Shown piece after piece: positions 19,345 through 26,791 of a DNA stretch of 64,000 bases (its first letter is position 1; the number at the start of each line of letters is the position of its first letter). The stretch lies in contig NZ_LFBU01000001.1 in assembly GCF_001045555.1 (NCBI RefSeq), positions 372,001 to 436,000 on the forward strand, given 5' to 3'. The notes beneath the pieces were generated by a model that did no database searches, was not told the origin of the DNA, and worked only from the letters and a program-made list of their open reading frames with translations. The DNA is from Marinobacter subterrani (lineage in GTDB: Bacteria; Pseudomonadota; Gammaproteobacteria; Pseudomonadales; Oleiphilaceae). Both the position numbers and the translations under genes were made by a program.

Positions 19345-20541
19345 TCAGTCCTGGCCGGTCGCGCCGGCAAGCCGTGATGCCTCGCGCGCGATCACCAGCT
19401 CCTCGTTGGTCGGAATTACCAGAACCGGGAATCGCGAACCGGCGCTTTCAATCCGGCCATCACTGATCTCACCGTGGTGTCTGTTAAGGTCCTCGCTGAG
19501 TTCAAAACCCATGATGCGCAAATGGTCCAGGGTGTCCCGCCGCACCCGGGCACTGTTCTCTCCGATGCCGCCGGTGAAAACCAGGGCATCCAGATCCCGC
19601 AACGACGCCATCATGGCACCAATGTATCTGGCCAGGCGGAAGCAGAACACCTCAATTGCTGTTTGAGAGGGCTCATGGCCATGGTCGGCAAGCTCGCATA
19701 ACGAACGCATGTCATTGGTCTGGCCGGACAGCCCCAGCAGTCCGCTCTCCTGATTCAGTACCCGATGAACCTCTCTGGCAGCGATGCCCTTGCTGGCCAG
19801 GAAGTCAACAAGGCCCGGATCGACATCGCCGCTTCGCGTCCCCATGACCAGGCCCTCAAGGGGCGTCAGGCCCATGCTGGTATCCATGCTTATGCCATCG
19901 CGGATGGCCGTAATGCTGCACCCGTTACCCAGGTGGGCGGAAATAATAGACGTGGTGGCTGGCGTTTTGCCCAGCAAACGCGCCGCTTCAACCGCCATAA
20001 AGCCATGGCTGGTGCCGTGAAACCCGTAGCGCCGGACGCCCCAGTCCCGATACCAGGAATCCGGAAGGGCATACAGGAAGGCCCGTTTGGGCAGGGTCTG
20101 GTGAAATGCGGTGTCGAACACCGCCGTCTGGGGAACATCTGGAAACAGCGCGAGGGTTGCCCTTATTCCCGAGAGGTTAACCGGGTTGTGCAGCGGCGCA
20201 AGCCCGGCACAATCTTCAATGGCGCTGATTATGCCGTTATCGATAAGGACCGCTTCACGAAAGGTTTCACCACCATGGACCACTCTGTGACCGATCGCCG
20301 CCGGTAGGGAAGTCAGTAGTTTATGGTCCCGGAACGCCCTGATGAGTGTTTCAAGCGCCTCATGATGTGAGGCGGCCGGGCTCAGTGGAACCGTCTCCTG
20401 AATGCCATCAATGCGGGCAAAGGCATCATTCTGGTTGAGGCGTTCGGCCTGCGCCGACGCCAGTTTCTGGTATGCGCCATCAAAGAGTGCAAGCTTGAGT
20501 GATGAGCTGCCACAGTTAACGACAAGTACAGTATCTTCCAT
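19345..20541 (-). CDS. ackA: Acetate kinase
   Basis: AckA interconverts acetyl-phosphate plus ADP and acetate plus ATP. The 398-residue protein has the ASKHA-fold signatures VVNCGSSSLKLALFDG at the N-terminus, IGHRVVHGGETF, RRYGFHGTSHGF, SAHLGNGCSITAIRDG and FTGGIGENSARVR near the end. All expected binding loops look intact. It lies 26 bases downstream of a GGDEF-EAL gene and 28 bases upstream of pta on the same strand, so the three are probably transcribed together. The upstream ribosome-binding site is weak (CCGGAA), which may lower its expression relative to pta. Confidence 0.96.
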   Translation of the reverse strand: MEDTVLVVNCGSSSLKLALFDGAYQKLASAQAERLNQNDAFARIDGIQETVPLSPAASHHEALETLIRAFRDHKLLTSLPAAIGHRVVHGGETFREAVLIDNGIISAIEDCAGLAPLHNPVNLSGIRATLALFPDVPQTAVFDTAFHQTLPKRAFLYALPDSWYRDWGVRRYGFHGTSHGFMAVEAARLLGKTPATTSIISAHLGNGCSITAIRDGISMDTSMGLTPLEGLVMGTRSGDVDPGLVDFLASKGIAAREVHRVLNQESGLLGLSGQTNDMRSLCELADHGHEPSQTAIEVFCFRLARYIGAMMASLRDLDALVFTGGIGENSARVRRDTLDHLRIMGFELSEDLNRHHGEISDGRIESAGSRFPVLVIPTNEELVIAREASRLAGATGQD

Positions 20542-20567
20542 GGAAAGAAGTTCCGGTGGTTTTGGAT

Positions 20568-22997
20568 CTATACCCGATGATTGCTGCTGAGCCAGTCGTC
20601 AAACTCCGGGGCCGGCAGGGGCCGGCTGTAGAAATAACCCTGAGAGAAGTCACAGTTTTCCTTTTTCAGGAAATGCGTCTGTGCTTCTTCCTCGACTCCT
20701 TCGGCAATGACCCGCAGGCCCAGACTATGGGCCATGTTGATGATCGCACGGACAAGGGACGCATCTTCAGGCTCTTTCATGACATCCTGAACAAAGGACT
20801 TGTCAATCTTCAGGGTATCAAACGGATAGCTCTTCAGGTAGCTGAGCGCAGAGTAGCCAGTACCAAAATCGTCCACCGACAACCGAATGCCTGCTTTGTC
20901 AAGCTGGCGCAGGATTTCTGCGGTCTCGATGGAGTTGTCCAGGATCAGGCGTTCGGTAATTTCCAGCTCCAGTAGCTCTGGCGCCAGGCCACTGGTTGAG
21001 AGCGCATGCATCACGGTTTCGGTGAATCCAGGATCCCGGAACTGGCGGGGCGAGACGTTGACAGAGATGCCGATATCCCTGCCGGTTGTCTGTATCCAGC
21101 CCACTGCTGCCCGGCAGGCCTCTTCGAGAACCCATTCGCCGATGGGTGTGATCAGGCCGGTTTCTTCCGCCAACGGAATGAAGCGATCCGGCATCACCAT
21201 GCCCATGGCGGGGTTGTTCCAGCGTAGCAGAGCTTCGACGGCACAAAGGTTGCCGGAATCCGTTTGCACGATGGGCTGGAAGTAGAGCTCGAATTCCTTC
21301 AGCTCCAGCGCCCGGCGCATACTGGATTCCATCTTGAGGCGCTCGTGGGACACCTCGGTCATTTCCGGCGCGAAGTGGGCGAAGGCGCTCTTGCCCTTGT
21401 GTTTGGCCTGGTACATGGCGGCGTCTGCGTGCTGCAAAAGTGTGCCACTGTTGTCGGAGTCGGTCGGGAAAATCGCGATCCCGATACTGGTGGTTACGAA
21501 TACTTCCTGGCCGTTGAGGATATAGGGTGGTGCGAAGGTCTTCAGGATCCGTTCTGCAACCTGCGACGAGGCTTCCGGGCCGGTCAAACCGGGCAGGATG
21601 ACCAGAAACTCATCGCCACCGAGACGGGCCACCGTACTGGTGCCCCGAAGGCAACTGGATATCCGGCGCGCCGCTTCAATGAGCAGATTGTCGCCGGCAT
21701 CGTGGCCAAGGGTGTCGTTGATGTGCTTGAAATTGTCCAGATCCAGGAACATGACGCCAACCAGCGAACTTTCACGCCGGGCCTGGGCCAATGCCAGTTT
21801 CAGGCGATCCAGCGCCAGCATCCGGTTGGGCAGGCCAGTAAGGATGTCATAGTTGGCCTGGCGCAGGAGCTGCTGCTCATAGCGTTTTCTGATGCTGATA
21901 TCTTCGCCGAGGATCAGGTACCCGGTAATGCCGCCGGTCTCGTCCTTGATGGGCGTAACGATAAGCTGCTCCCAGAACCGCTCGCCATTTCGGCGGACGC
22001 TGTTTACTTCGCCCTGCCAAACGCCAACCCGCTGGACCTGCAGCCGGATGGATTGCCAGAGGTGGTGGTTCTCCCGGTTTTCCAGTTGGTTTTCCCCCAG
22101 CGCGCCGGGGTGTTTTCCGACAATGGTCTTTGCGTCGTAACCAGTCAGTTGCGTGAACTTCTGGTTGGCAAATTCAATCCGCCATTGCCGATCACAGATC
22201 AGCACGGATGAGGGGCTTTGTTCGATCGCCTTGGAAAACTTCCGGATTTCTGCCGCGTCTTTGTGCTGTCGCTCCATATCGGCGTTGAGACGTTCGCGCA
22301 TCTGGTTGATGGCATCGGTGACCCGCCCCAGCTCGTCAATACGGTTTGACGGCGTATTCGGGCGGTCCAGGGTGAGGGGCTCGGAGGTCGTCTTCAGCGA
22401 AAAGTCGCGGGCATAGTTGGCCATGGTCGTGAGGTGTCGGGCCACGAAATGCTGGAAGATCCAGATAATGAGTATGGATACAAAGAAGGTTTTCAGGAAC
22501 TGGGTGAAAAGGATGACCACGACTTTGCGCTTCAGATCGTCATAAATCCGTTCAAGATCTGCAGTCACCGTGAGCTCTCCAAGCTCGAACTCTTCATCGC
22601 CCCTGTGAACCAGGCTGAAACTGTGGGATTTGGTCCTCGCATCAAGGGGTATGTCACCCATGACCAGTTCGGAATCCGGTTCAATCCTCAGCCGAAGGTG
22701 CACTACATCGGGCAGGCTGAGAATGCCTTCCATCTGAGTCTGCAACAGTTTCTGGTCCAGTGCCCAAAGGCTGCGAGCCAGGCTTGAGGCATAACCGGAT
22801 TCGATAACCTGCATGCGGTTGTCGATCTGGGCCAGATCCTTGCGGTAATCGGAGTAGATCTGCAAGGCCGACGCGACCATGGTAAAGGCGGAGCTGAATA
22901 GAAGTATCCAGGCCATCAGCCTGAATGACAGGGGAGAACCTGTGCGAAAACGTTGCAGACGCGTCGACAATTTTGGCATGTCTAAAACTTCAGCCAT
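20568..22997 (-). CDS. Membrane GGDEF-EAL protein with PAS domain (c-di-GMP turnover)
   Basis: This 809-residue protein makes and/or degrades cyclic di-GMP. Domain order: membrane helix at about 27-48, a periplasmic sensing region of about 110 residues, a second helix at about 159-182, a HAMP-like linker, a PAS domain (about 255-370), GGDEF (motif at 460-464, RLGGDEF) and EAL (VEALLRW, about 588-590). Both motifs look catalytically intact, so the net activity cannot be told from sequence. The start could be ATG 22997 or ATG 22979; neither has a strong ribosome-binding site. Its position directly upstream of ackA-pta is unusual and suggests co-expression. Confidence 0.9.
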   Translation of the reverse strand: MAEVLDMPKLSTRLQRFRTGSPLSFRLMAWILLFSSAFTMVASALQIYSDYRKDLAQIDNRMQVIESGYASSLARSLWALDQKLLQTQMEGILSLPDVVHLRLRIEPDSELVMGDIPLDARTKSHSFSLVHRGDEEFELGELTVTADLERIYDDLKRKVVVILFTQFLKTFFVSILIIWIFQHFVARHLTTMANYARDFSLKTTSEPLTLDRPNTPSNRIDELGRVTDAINQMRERLNADMERQHKDAAEIRKFSKAIEQSPSSVLICDRQWRIEFANQKFTQLTGYDAKTIVGKHPGALGENQLENRENHHLWQSIRLQVQRVGVWQGEVNSVRRNGERFWEQLIVTPIKDETGGITGYLILGEDISIRKRYEQQLLRQANYDILTGLPNRMLALDRLKLALAQARRESSLVGVMFLDLDNFKHINDTLGHDAGDNLLIEAARRISSCLRGTSTVARLGGDEFLVILPGLTGPEASSQVAERILKTFAPPYILNGQEVFVTTSIGIAIFPTDSDNSGTLLQHADAAMYQAKHKGKSAFAHFAPEMTEVSHERLKMESSMRRALELKEFELYFQPIVQTDSGNLCAVEALLRWNNPAMGMVMPDRFIPLAEETGLITPIGEWVLEEACRAAVGWIQTTGRDIGISVNVSPRQFRDPGFTETVMHALSTSGLAPELLELEITERLILDNSIETAEILRQLDKAGIRLSVDDFGTGYSALSYLKSYPFDTLKIDKSFVQDVMKEPEDASLVRAIINMAHSLGLRVIAEGVEEEAQTHFLKKENCDFSQGYFYSRPLPAPEFDDWLSSNHRV

Positions 22998-23054
22998 CCG
23001 AACCGGTTAGGAGATCAGAGATTATCCCTTCGAATTCGACTATAGCAGCAGTTT

Positions 23055-23076
23055 CTTGCAAATGCCTTGCAAATGC
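23055..23076. repeat. Tandem 11-bp direct repeat upstream of the GGDEF-EAL gene
   Basis: CTTGCAAATGC occurs twice head to tail (23055-23065 and 23066-23076), about 60-80 bases upstream of the GGDEF-EAL start codon. One-helical-turn spacing of identical 11-mers suits a regulator binding on one face of the DNA, but no specific regulator is recognised. Confidence 0.5.
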
Positions 23077-23141
23077 AGGAAAAATCGAGAGAAATGTGTT
23101 GTGGTTCTGACTCTGTATGACGTTCAGGCGTGGCTTGGCCG

Positions 23142-23183
23142 TTGATCTGGATCAATACCCTCCGGGCTTGTCGGGCGTAATCT
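23142..23183 (+). promoter_or_regulatory. FNR/ANR box with class II promoter spacing
   Basis: TTGATCTGGATCAA (23142-23155) is a perfect match to the FNR/ANR consensus TTGAT-N4-ATCAA. A TAATCT hexamer at 23178-23183 falls exactly where a -10 element should be if the box is centred at -41.5, putting the start of transcription near 23190 and leaving a 5' leader of about 32 bases before the small membrane gene at 23222. Low-oxygen activation of that gene is therefore expected. The box might also act on the divergent GGDEF-EAL/ackA/pta operon, but the -10 on that side is poor. Confidence 0.85.
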
Positions 23184-23221
23184 GAGTTTTATCAAGTCGA
23201 CTACCGGAAGGGGAATGAAAA

Positions 23222-23374
23222 ATGTATACGGACGTCGTTGTTATTGCTGGTATTGCAACTGTGGTGCTGATGATTGGTTTCTTCGTTGGCGTGGGTGTTT
23301 TCGTGATGAAAGACCAGAAAGCGCACGGTAAGCAGGACAGGAAGGAAGGCAATCAAAACCAGAAACCGGTTTGA
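23222..23374 (+). CDS. 50-residue single-span membrane protein, CcoM-like, under an FNR/ANR box
   Basis: The product starts MYTDVVVIAGIATVVLMIGF, continues FVGVGVFVMKDQKAHGK and ends in a basic, Gln-rich tail. One membrane helix spans about residues 4-28, with the positive residues after it. ATG 23222 follows GGAAGGGG. The pattern (D-x-VVIAG, TV-x-LM, FF-x-G-x-G, F-x-x-KD) resembles, from memory, CcoM, the small extra subunit of the Pseudomonas stutzeri cbb3 oxidase, but with a longer tail; I could not check this. The perfect ANR box upstream suits a gene used at low oxygen. It is monocistronic, followed by a minus-strand tRNA. Confidence 0.7.
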   Translation: MYTDVVVIAGIATVVLMIGFFVGVGVFVMKDQKAHGKQDRKEGNQNQKPV

Positions 23375-23420
23375 TAGGCCGGTACCGGGAAGACCCATCG
23401 GAAAAAGCAGTTTGAGAAAT

Positions 23421-23496
23421 TGGCGTCCCCTAGGGGGTTCGAACCCCTGTTGCCGCCGTGAAAGGGCGGAGTCCTAGGCCACTAGACGAAGGGGAC
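23421..23496 (-). tRNA. tRNA-Glu (UUC)
   Basis: Read on the minus strand, it folds as a cloverleaf of 76 bases with encoded CCA. The acceptor stem is GTCCCCT with AGGGGAC, the anticodon loop holds TTC (CCTTTCACG), and the T loop reads GGTTCGAACC. It stands alone rather than in a tRNA array. Confidence 0.97.
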
Positions 23497-23534
23497 GCAA
23501 CGTTTTCTAAAGCTGCCTCGTCGAGGTGGCGCGT

Positions 23535-23563
23535 ATATTAAGTAAGGCTCTGGTGGCTGTCAA
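23535..23563 (-). promoter_or_regulatory. tRNA-Glu promoter
   Basis: On the minus strand, TTGACA (complement of 23558-23563) and TAATAT (complement of 23535-23540) are exactly 17 bases apart, about 40 bases upstream of the tRNA. The bases after the -10 are GC-rich (ACGCGCC), as in stringently controlled stable-RNA promoters. Confidence 0.85.
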
Positions 23564-23582
23564 CGCCTTTTTTGAAAAAGCC

Positions 23583-24494
23583 TCACTGTTGGTGTTTCAG
23601 GCAATCGGCCAGTGCCTGCTCGAGATCGGAATAGCGGAACTGGAACCCCGCACTGGACAGCTTTGCGGGAATGGCTTGCTGTCCTCCAAGAAGTAACCGG
23701 GACATCTCCCCCAGGCCGGCCTTGAGCAGCGGCGCGGGGACGGGGAATAACGTGGGACGGTGCAGCACCTTGCCCAGGCAACGGGTAAATTCGGCATTAG
23801 TGACGGGGTTGGGACTGGCAACATTGAATGGCCCGGAGGCATCGCTGGTTTCCATCATCCAGATCAGCGCACTGACCACGTCATCCCTGTGCACCCAAGG
23901 CATGTATTGGGTGCCGCTTCCAATGCGGCCGCCAAGCCCAAGCTTGAAGGGCAGGACCATTCGTTCCAGGAACCCGCCTCCGGGGCCTGCGACAACGCCT
24001 GTACGTGAAACGCAGACTCTGACGCCGTCTTCGGAAAGTGCCAGGGCGGCATTCTCCCAATCCCGGCACAGGCGGTGGGTAAATTCGTCGTGCGGACGGG
24101 TGTCCTCGGTCACGATGTCCGGGCCCTGGTCGCCGTAAAATCCTACCGCCGACCCTGAAACCAGAACCTCGGGTGCGCGCCCCCAGCTCCGGATAACGTT
24201 TACCAGGGATTCGGTCGTGGCTATCCGGCTGTCCCGCAGTTGTTGCTTGCGCGCTTCGGACCAGCGCTTGTCTGCAATGCCTTCGCCGGCGAGGTTGATA
24301 ACGGCGTCGAAACCGGGGTGGGACCACAGTTGCTGTAGATCGCGGACGGCTTCCACTCTGCCGCAGCAGGCTTTCACCGATTCTGCCTTTTGCCGGCTGA
24401 ACACCGTCAGCTCATGGTTGCCTGCCAGCAATTCGCGGCACAGAACCTGGCCAATAAACCCGGTACCTCCGGTAATCAGAATCTTTTTTGCCAT
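23583..24494 (-). CDS. NAD(P)-binding epimerase-like protein (YfcH/TIGR01777 family)
   Basis: This 303-residue protein belongs to the extended short-chain dehydrogenase group often annotated as a sugar-nucleotide epimerase (YfcH-like). It has the Rossmann start KKILITGGTGFIGQVLCREL, the internal motifs DAVINLAGEGIADKRW and SGSAVGFYGDQG, and the C-terminal DUF1731-type region with NAEFTRCLGKVLHRP and FPVPAPLLKAGLGEMSRLLL. The physiological substrate of this family is unknown. ATG 24494 has an excellent GGAGGAAG site; a longer reading frame upstream has no such support. It lies next to cbiX on the same strand. Confidence 0.9.
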   Translation of the reverse strand: MAKKILITGGTGFIGQVLCRELLAGNHELTVFSRQKAESVKACCGRVEAVRDLQQLWSHPGFDAVINLAGEGIADKRWSEARKQQLRDSRIATTESLVNVIRSWGRAPEVLVSGSAVGFYGDQGPDIVTEDTRPHDEFTHRLCRDWENAALALSEDGVRVCVSRTGVVAGPGGGFLERMVLPFKLGLGGRIGSGTQYMPWVHRDDVVSALIWMMETSDASGPFNVASPNPVTNAEFTRCLGKVLHRPTLFPVPAPLLKAGLGEMSRLLLGGQQAIPAKLSSAGFQFRYSDLEQALADCLKHQQ

Positions 24495-24548
24495 GAGACT
24501 TCCTCCCGTCGCCATGGGGCGGACCAGCCAGCCATCTTCGCGCCCGGC

Positions 24549-24923
24549 TCAGGACGGCGCCTGTTCCAGCTGCATCATCACAACATCCCGGATGGCCTGC
24601 CCGAGTACCGGATTTTCTCCGATTGGTGGCGCCAGATGAATATTCGCGCCGTGTGTCTGCTCCAGTTCTTTGATCATAGCAGGAACATCCTTGCGCAGAT
24701 GACGTCCGGCTGCCAGAAACAGAGGGATGATGACGAAGTCACTGGCGCCTTCGGCGACGCCTTGTGCAATAACAGTATCCATCGAAGGTTCAGCCAGTTC
24801 CATGTAGGCAATCCGGGCATTGTCGACAGCCTTGAGTGTGGGGTCGGCCAGCTGCTCGAAGGTTTCACACCAACGCTTGTCACTGCTTCCGTGTGCCAAC
24901 AGAATAATGCGGGGGCTGGTCAT
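24549..24923 (-). CDS. cbiX: Small CbiX/SirB-type sirohydrochlorin chelatase
   Basis: The 124-residue product is the short, single-domain chelatase type (CbiX-S), thought to insert metal into sirohydrochlorin as a homodimer. It shows the N-terminal LLAHGS motif with His11 and the second metal ligand His75 in AAGRHLRKDVP. ATG 24923 is chosen because AGGAGAGG lies just upstream and the protein then starts right at the family N-terminus. The actual metal (iron for siroheme or cobalt) cannot be told from sequence. It is divergent from the DUF924 gene and probably cotranscribed with the epimerase-like gene. Confidence 0.88.
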   Translation of the reverse strand: MTSPRIILLAHGSSDKRWCETFEQLADPTLKAVDNARIAYMELAEPSMDTVIAQGVAEGASDFVIIPLFLAAGRHLRKDVPAMIKELEQTHGANIHLAPPIGENPVLGQAIRDVVMMQLEQAPS

Positions 24924-25023
24924 TGCCTCTCCTGAGTAGTCAGTTTGATAGGGCCTGTCGTAAGTCCGGTGCGCCGGCCCGGAAACGGGCGCAACAGCAT
25001 ATAAAGTAACAGGGTGGGAAAGA

Positions 25024-25626
25024 ATGTTCGATTGGAAAGAGATTCTGGATTTCTGGTTTGGTGAATTGGATGAGCATGGGCTGCCAGACAGTGACCATCG
25101 AAACAAATGGTTCCGGTCAGACCGCAAGTTCGACCAGGAAATCCGGCGCCGCTTTCTTTCCCTCGTGCTGTTCGCGTCCGAGCAGGGTCTGGAGCACTGG
25201 CGGCAGGAAGCCGGCGGCGTACTCGCTGAAATTATCCTGCTGGACCAGTTTTCCAGAAACATTTTCCGGGGCAGCGGGATGGCGTTTGATCAGGATCCGC
25301 AGGCTCTGAAGCTTTGTCGGAAGGCAACGGAGAGGGGGCAGGATATGCGCCTGCCCCCGGTGCAGCGGGCGTTTCTGTACATGCCGCTGCAGCACTCAGA
25401 GCGAAAGAAGGATCAGGACAGGTCGGTGGAATATTACGAGCAGCTTGCCCGATCCACTCAGGGGATCCTCCGGGATTTCATGGGCAGTTTTTGTCAGTCA
25501 GCCCGTGACCACCGTGAGATTATCCGGAGGTTTGGCCGTTTCCCTCACCGGAACGAGGCCCTCGGGCGGGCATCAACCCCTGAGGAAACGGATTATCTCC
25601 AGGGAGGCCCCCGGTTCGGGCAATAA
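25024..25626 (+). CDS. DUF924 family protein
   Basis: The 200-residue product matches the DUF924 family: it opens with WKEILDFWFGEL, then NKWFRSD for the family's WF motif, LAEIILLDQFSRNIFRGSGMAF, RAFLYMPLQHSE and FGRFPHRNEALGR. The fold is helical and TPR-like in known members, and no biochemical role is established. ATG 25024 follows GGGAAAGA. It stands alone between the divergent cbiX and the L,D-transpeptidase-like gene. Nothing in the context suggests a pathway. Confidence 0.88.
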   Translation: MFDWKEILDFWFGELDEHGLPDSDHRNKWFRSDRKFDQEIRRRFLSLVLFASEQGLEHWRQEAGGVLAEIILLDQFSRNIFRGSGMAFDQDPQALKLCRKATERGQDMRLPPVQRAFLYMPLQHSERKKDQDRSVEYYEQLARSTQGILRDFMGSFCQSARDHREIIRRFGRFPHRNEALGRASTPEETDYLQGGPRFGQ

Positions 25627-25805
25627 TACTGGTAAACGGGGCCTCGGCCGGCACGCGACCGATTGGGACGTTTCTTAAATTTTTGTATGAAAAGTGTACA
25701 TCCTGACGGGGTTGGCAATTTTGCCTGATAGAATGCGCAACACTATCGAGCAATGGGTGAGAGCGTGTCGTTCGCCCTTCAATCTGCGTGGACTGGGTGT
25801 TTGCA

Positions 25806-26522
25806 ATGAAAAGTGTGCAGCGATTTTTGCCCGCAGGGCTGTTACTGGCTGTGTGCTGGGCTCTTCCTGTGACATTGCCCGCGGCCTCTCTGGACGACCA
25901 GTTGCTGAACCGGTTGGCTGAAGCCGCTCCCAAACTGGATAAAACGGTCCTGAAGACCGCATTCAAGGCTTCCCGCTGCGCGGTCTCCAGTGGTATCGAG
26001 ATGCCTGAGCGTCTCGCGGTGATTGATTTTTCGTTACCCTCGCGTGAGGAACGGCTGTGGATTTTTGACCTGGAAAAAGGCCGGCTTCTGTTGCGGGACC
26101 TGGTTGCCCATGGCGAGAATTCCGGGAGTTTCAAGTCAACCGAGTTTTCCAACGTGGAGGGCAGCCATCAGTCCAGCATCGGGCTCTTCAAGGCCAGTGA
26201 ATCCTATTATGGCAAACACGGCTACTCCCTGCGGCTCGATGGCCTGGAGCCTGGTATCAATGATCACGCCCGGGAACGCGCGATCGTTATCCATGGTGCC
26301 GACTATGTGAGTGATAAGTGGGTTAACAAATATGGTCGGATAGGCCGAAGCTATGGGTGTCCGGCTGTCGACAATCAGGTGATTCGCGAGGTGGTGGATA
26401 ATCTCAAGGGTGGCCAGCTTGTCTTCAAGTACTATCCGGATCAGCAGTGGCTCCACAGTTCAGATTTCCTGAATTGCGACAACAAGACACTTGCCGGGAA
26501 AAACCTGAAAAAAAGTGGTTGA
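25806..26522 (+). CDS. Exported L,D-transpeptidase-like (YkuD_2 type) protein
   Basis: The 238-residue product has an N-terminal signal peptide (about residues 1-28, ending near LPAAS) and the murein L,D-transpeptidase catalytic-domain pattern of the YkuD_2 type: IVIHGADYVS (His163), then RIGRSYGCPAVDN with Ser182 and the nucleophile Cys185. Proteins of this type act in, or are presumed to act in, peptidoglycan crosslinking or remodelling. ATG 25806 is preferred over GTG 25788 because it starts directly at the charged region of the signal peptide. The stop overlaps the -35 element of the tRNA-Gly promoter. Confidence 0.85.
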   Translation: MKSVQRFLPAGLLLAVCWALPVTLPAASLDDQLLNRLAEAAPKLDKTVLKTAFKASRCAVSSGIEMPERLAVIDFSLPSREERLWIFDLEKGRLLLRDLVAHGENSGSFKSTEFSNVEGSHQSSIGLFKASESYYGKHGYSLRLDGLEPGINDHARERAIVIHGADYVSDKWVNKYGRIGRSYGCPAVDNQVIREVVDNLKGGQLVFKYYPDQQWLHSSDFLNCDNKTLAGKNLKKSG

Positions 26523-26546
26523 CGGAGCCGGTTGGATCCGTAGAAT
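26519..26546 (+). promoter_or_regulatory. tRNA-Gly promoter
   Basis: TTGACG (26519-26524) and TAGAAT (26541-26546) are 16 bases apart and lie 35 bases upstream of the tRNA. The -35 element overlaps the stop codon of the preceding gene. Confidence 0.75.
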
Positions 26547-26580
26547 ACGCCTCCGTTGTCGGTAACAGCCGAGCAGCGTT

Positions 26581-26656
26581 GCGGGAATAGCTCAGTTGGT
26601 AGAGCACAACCTTGCCAAGGTTGGGGTCGCGAGTTCGAATCTCGTTTCCCGCTCCA
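26581..26656 (+). tRNA. tRNA-Gly (GCC)
   Basis: The 76-base cloverleaf has an encoded CCA. The acceptor stem is GCGGGAA with TTCCCGC, the D loop contains AGCTCAGTTGGTAGAGC, the anticodon loop is CTTGCCAAG (GCC) and the T loop is GTTCGAATC. A terminator follows 8 bases after CCA. Confidence 0.98.
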
Positions 26657-26663
26657 GATTCAG

Positions 26664-26697
26664 AAAACCCGGTCTTGCGAGAGGCCGGGTTTTTTTC
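26664..26697 (+). terminator. Terminator after tRNA-Gly
   Basis: AAAACCCGG pairs with CCGGGTTTT and is followed by a run of seven T. It is a clear intrinsic terminator directly downstream of the tRNA. Confidence 0.9.
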
Positions 26698-26791
26698 ATT
26701 TTGGCGACCACAAAACCAGCGTCGCAGTTTCTGGTCAGGTATACTCGGCAGCCTGTTTCTTATCCTTATTCCATGGGTGGAGGCGCCTGCC

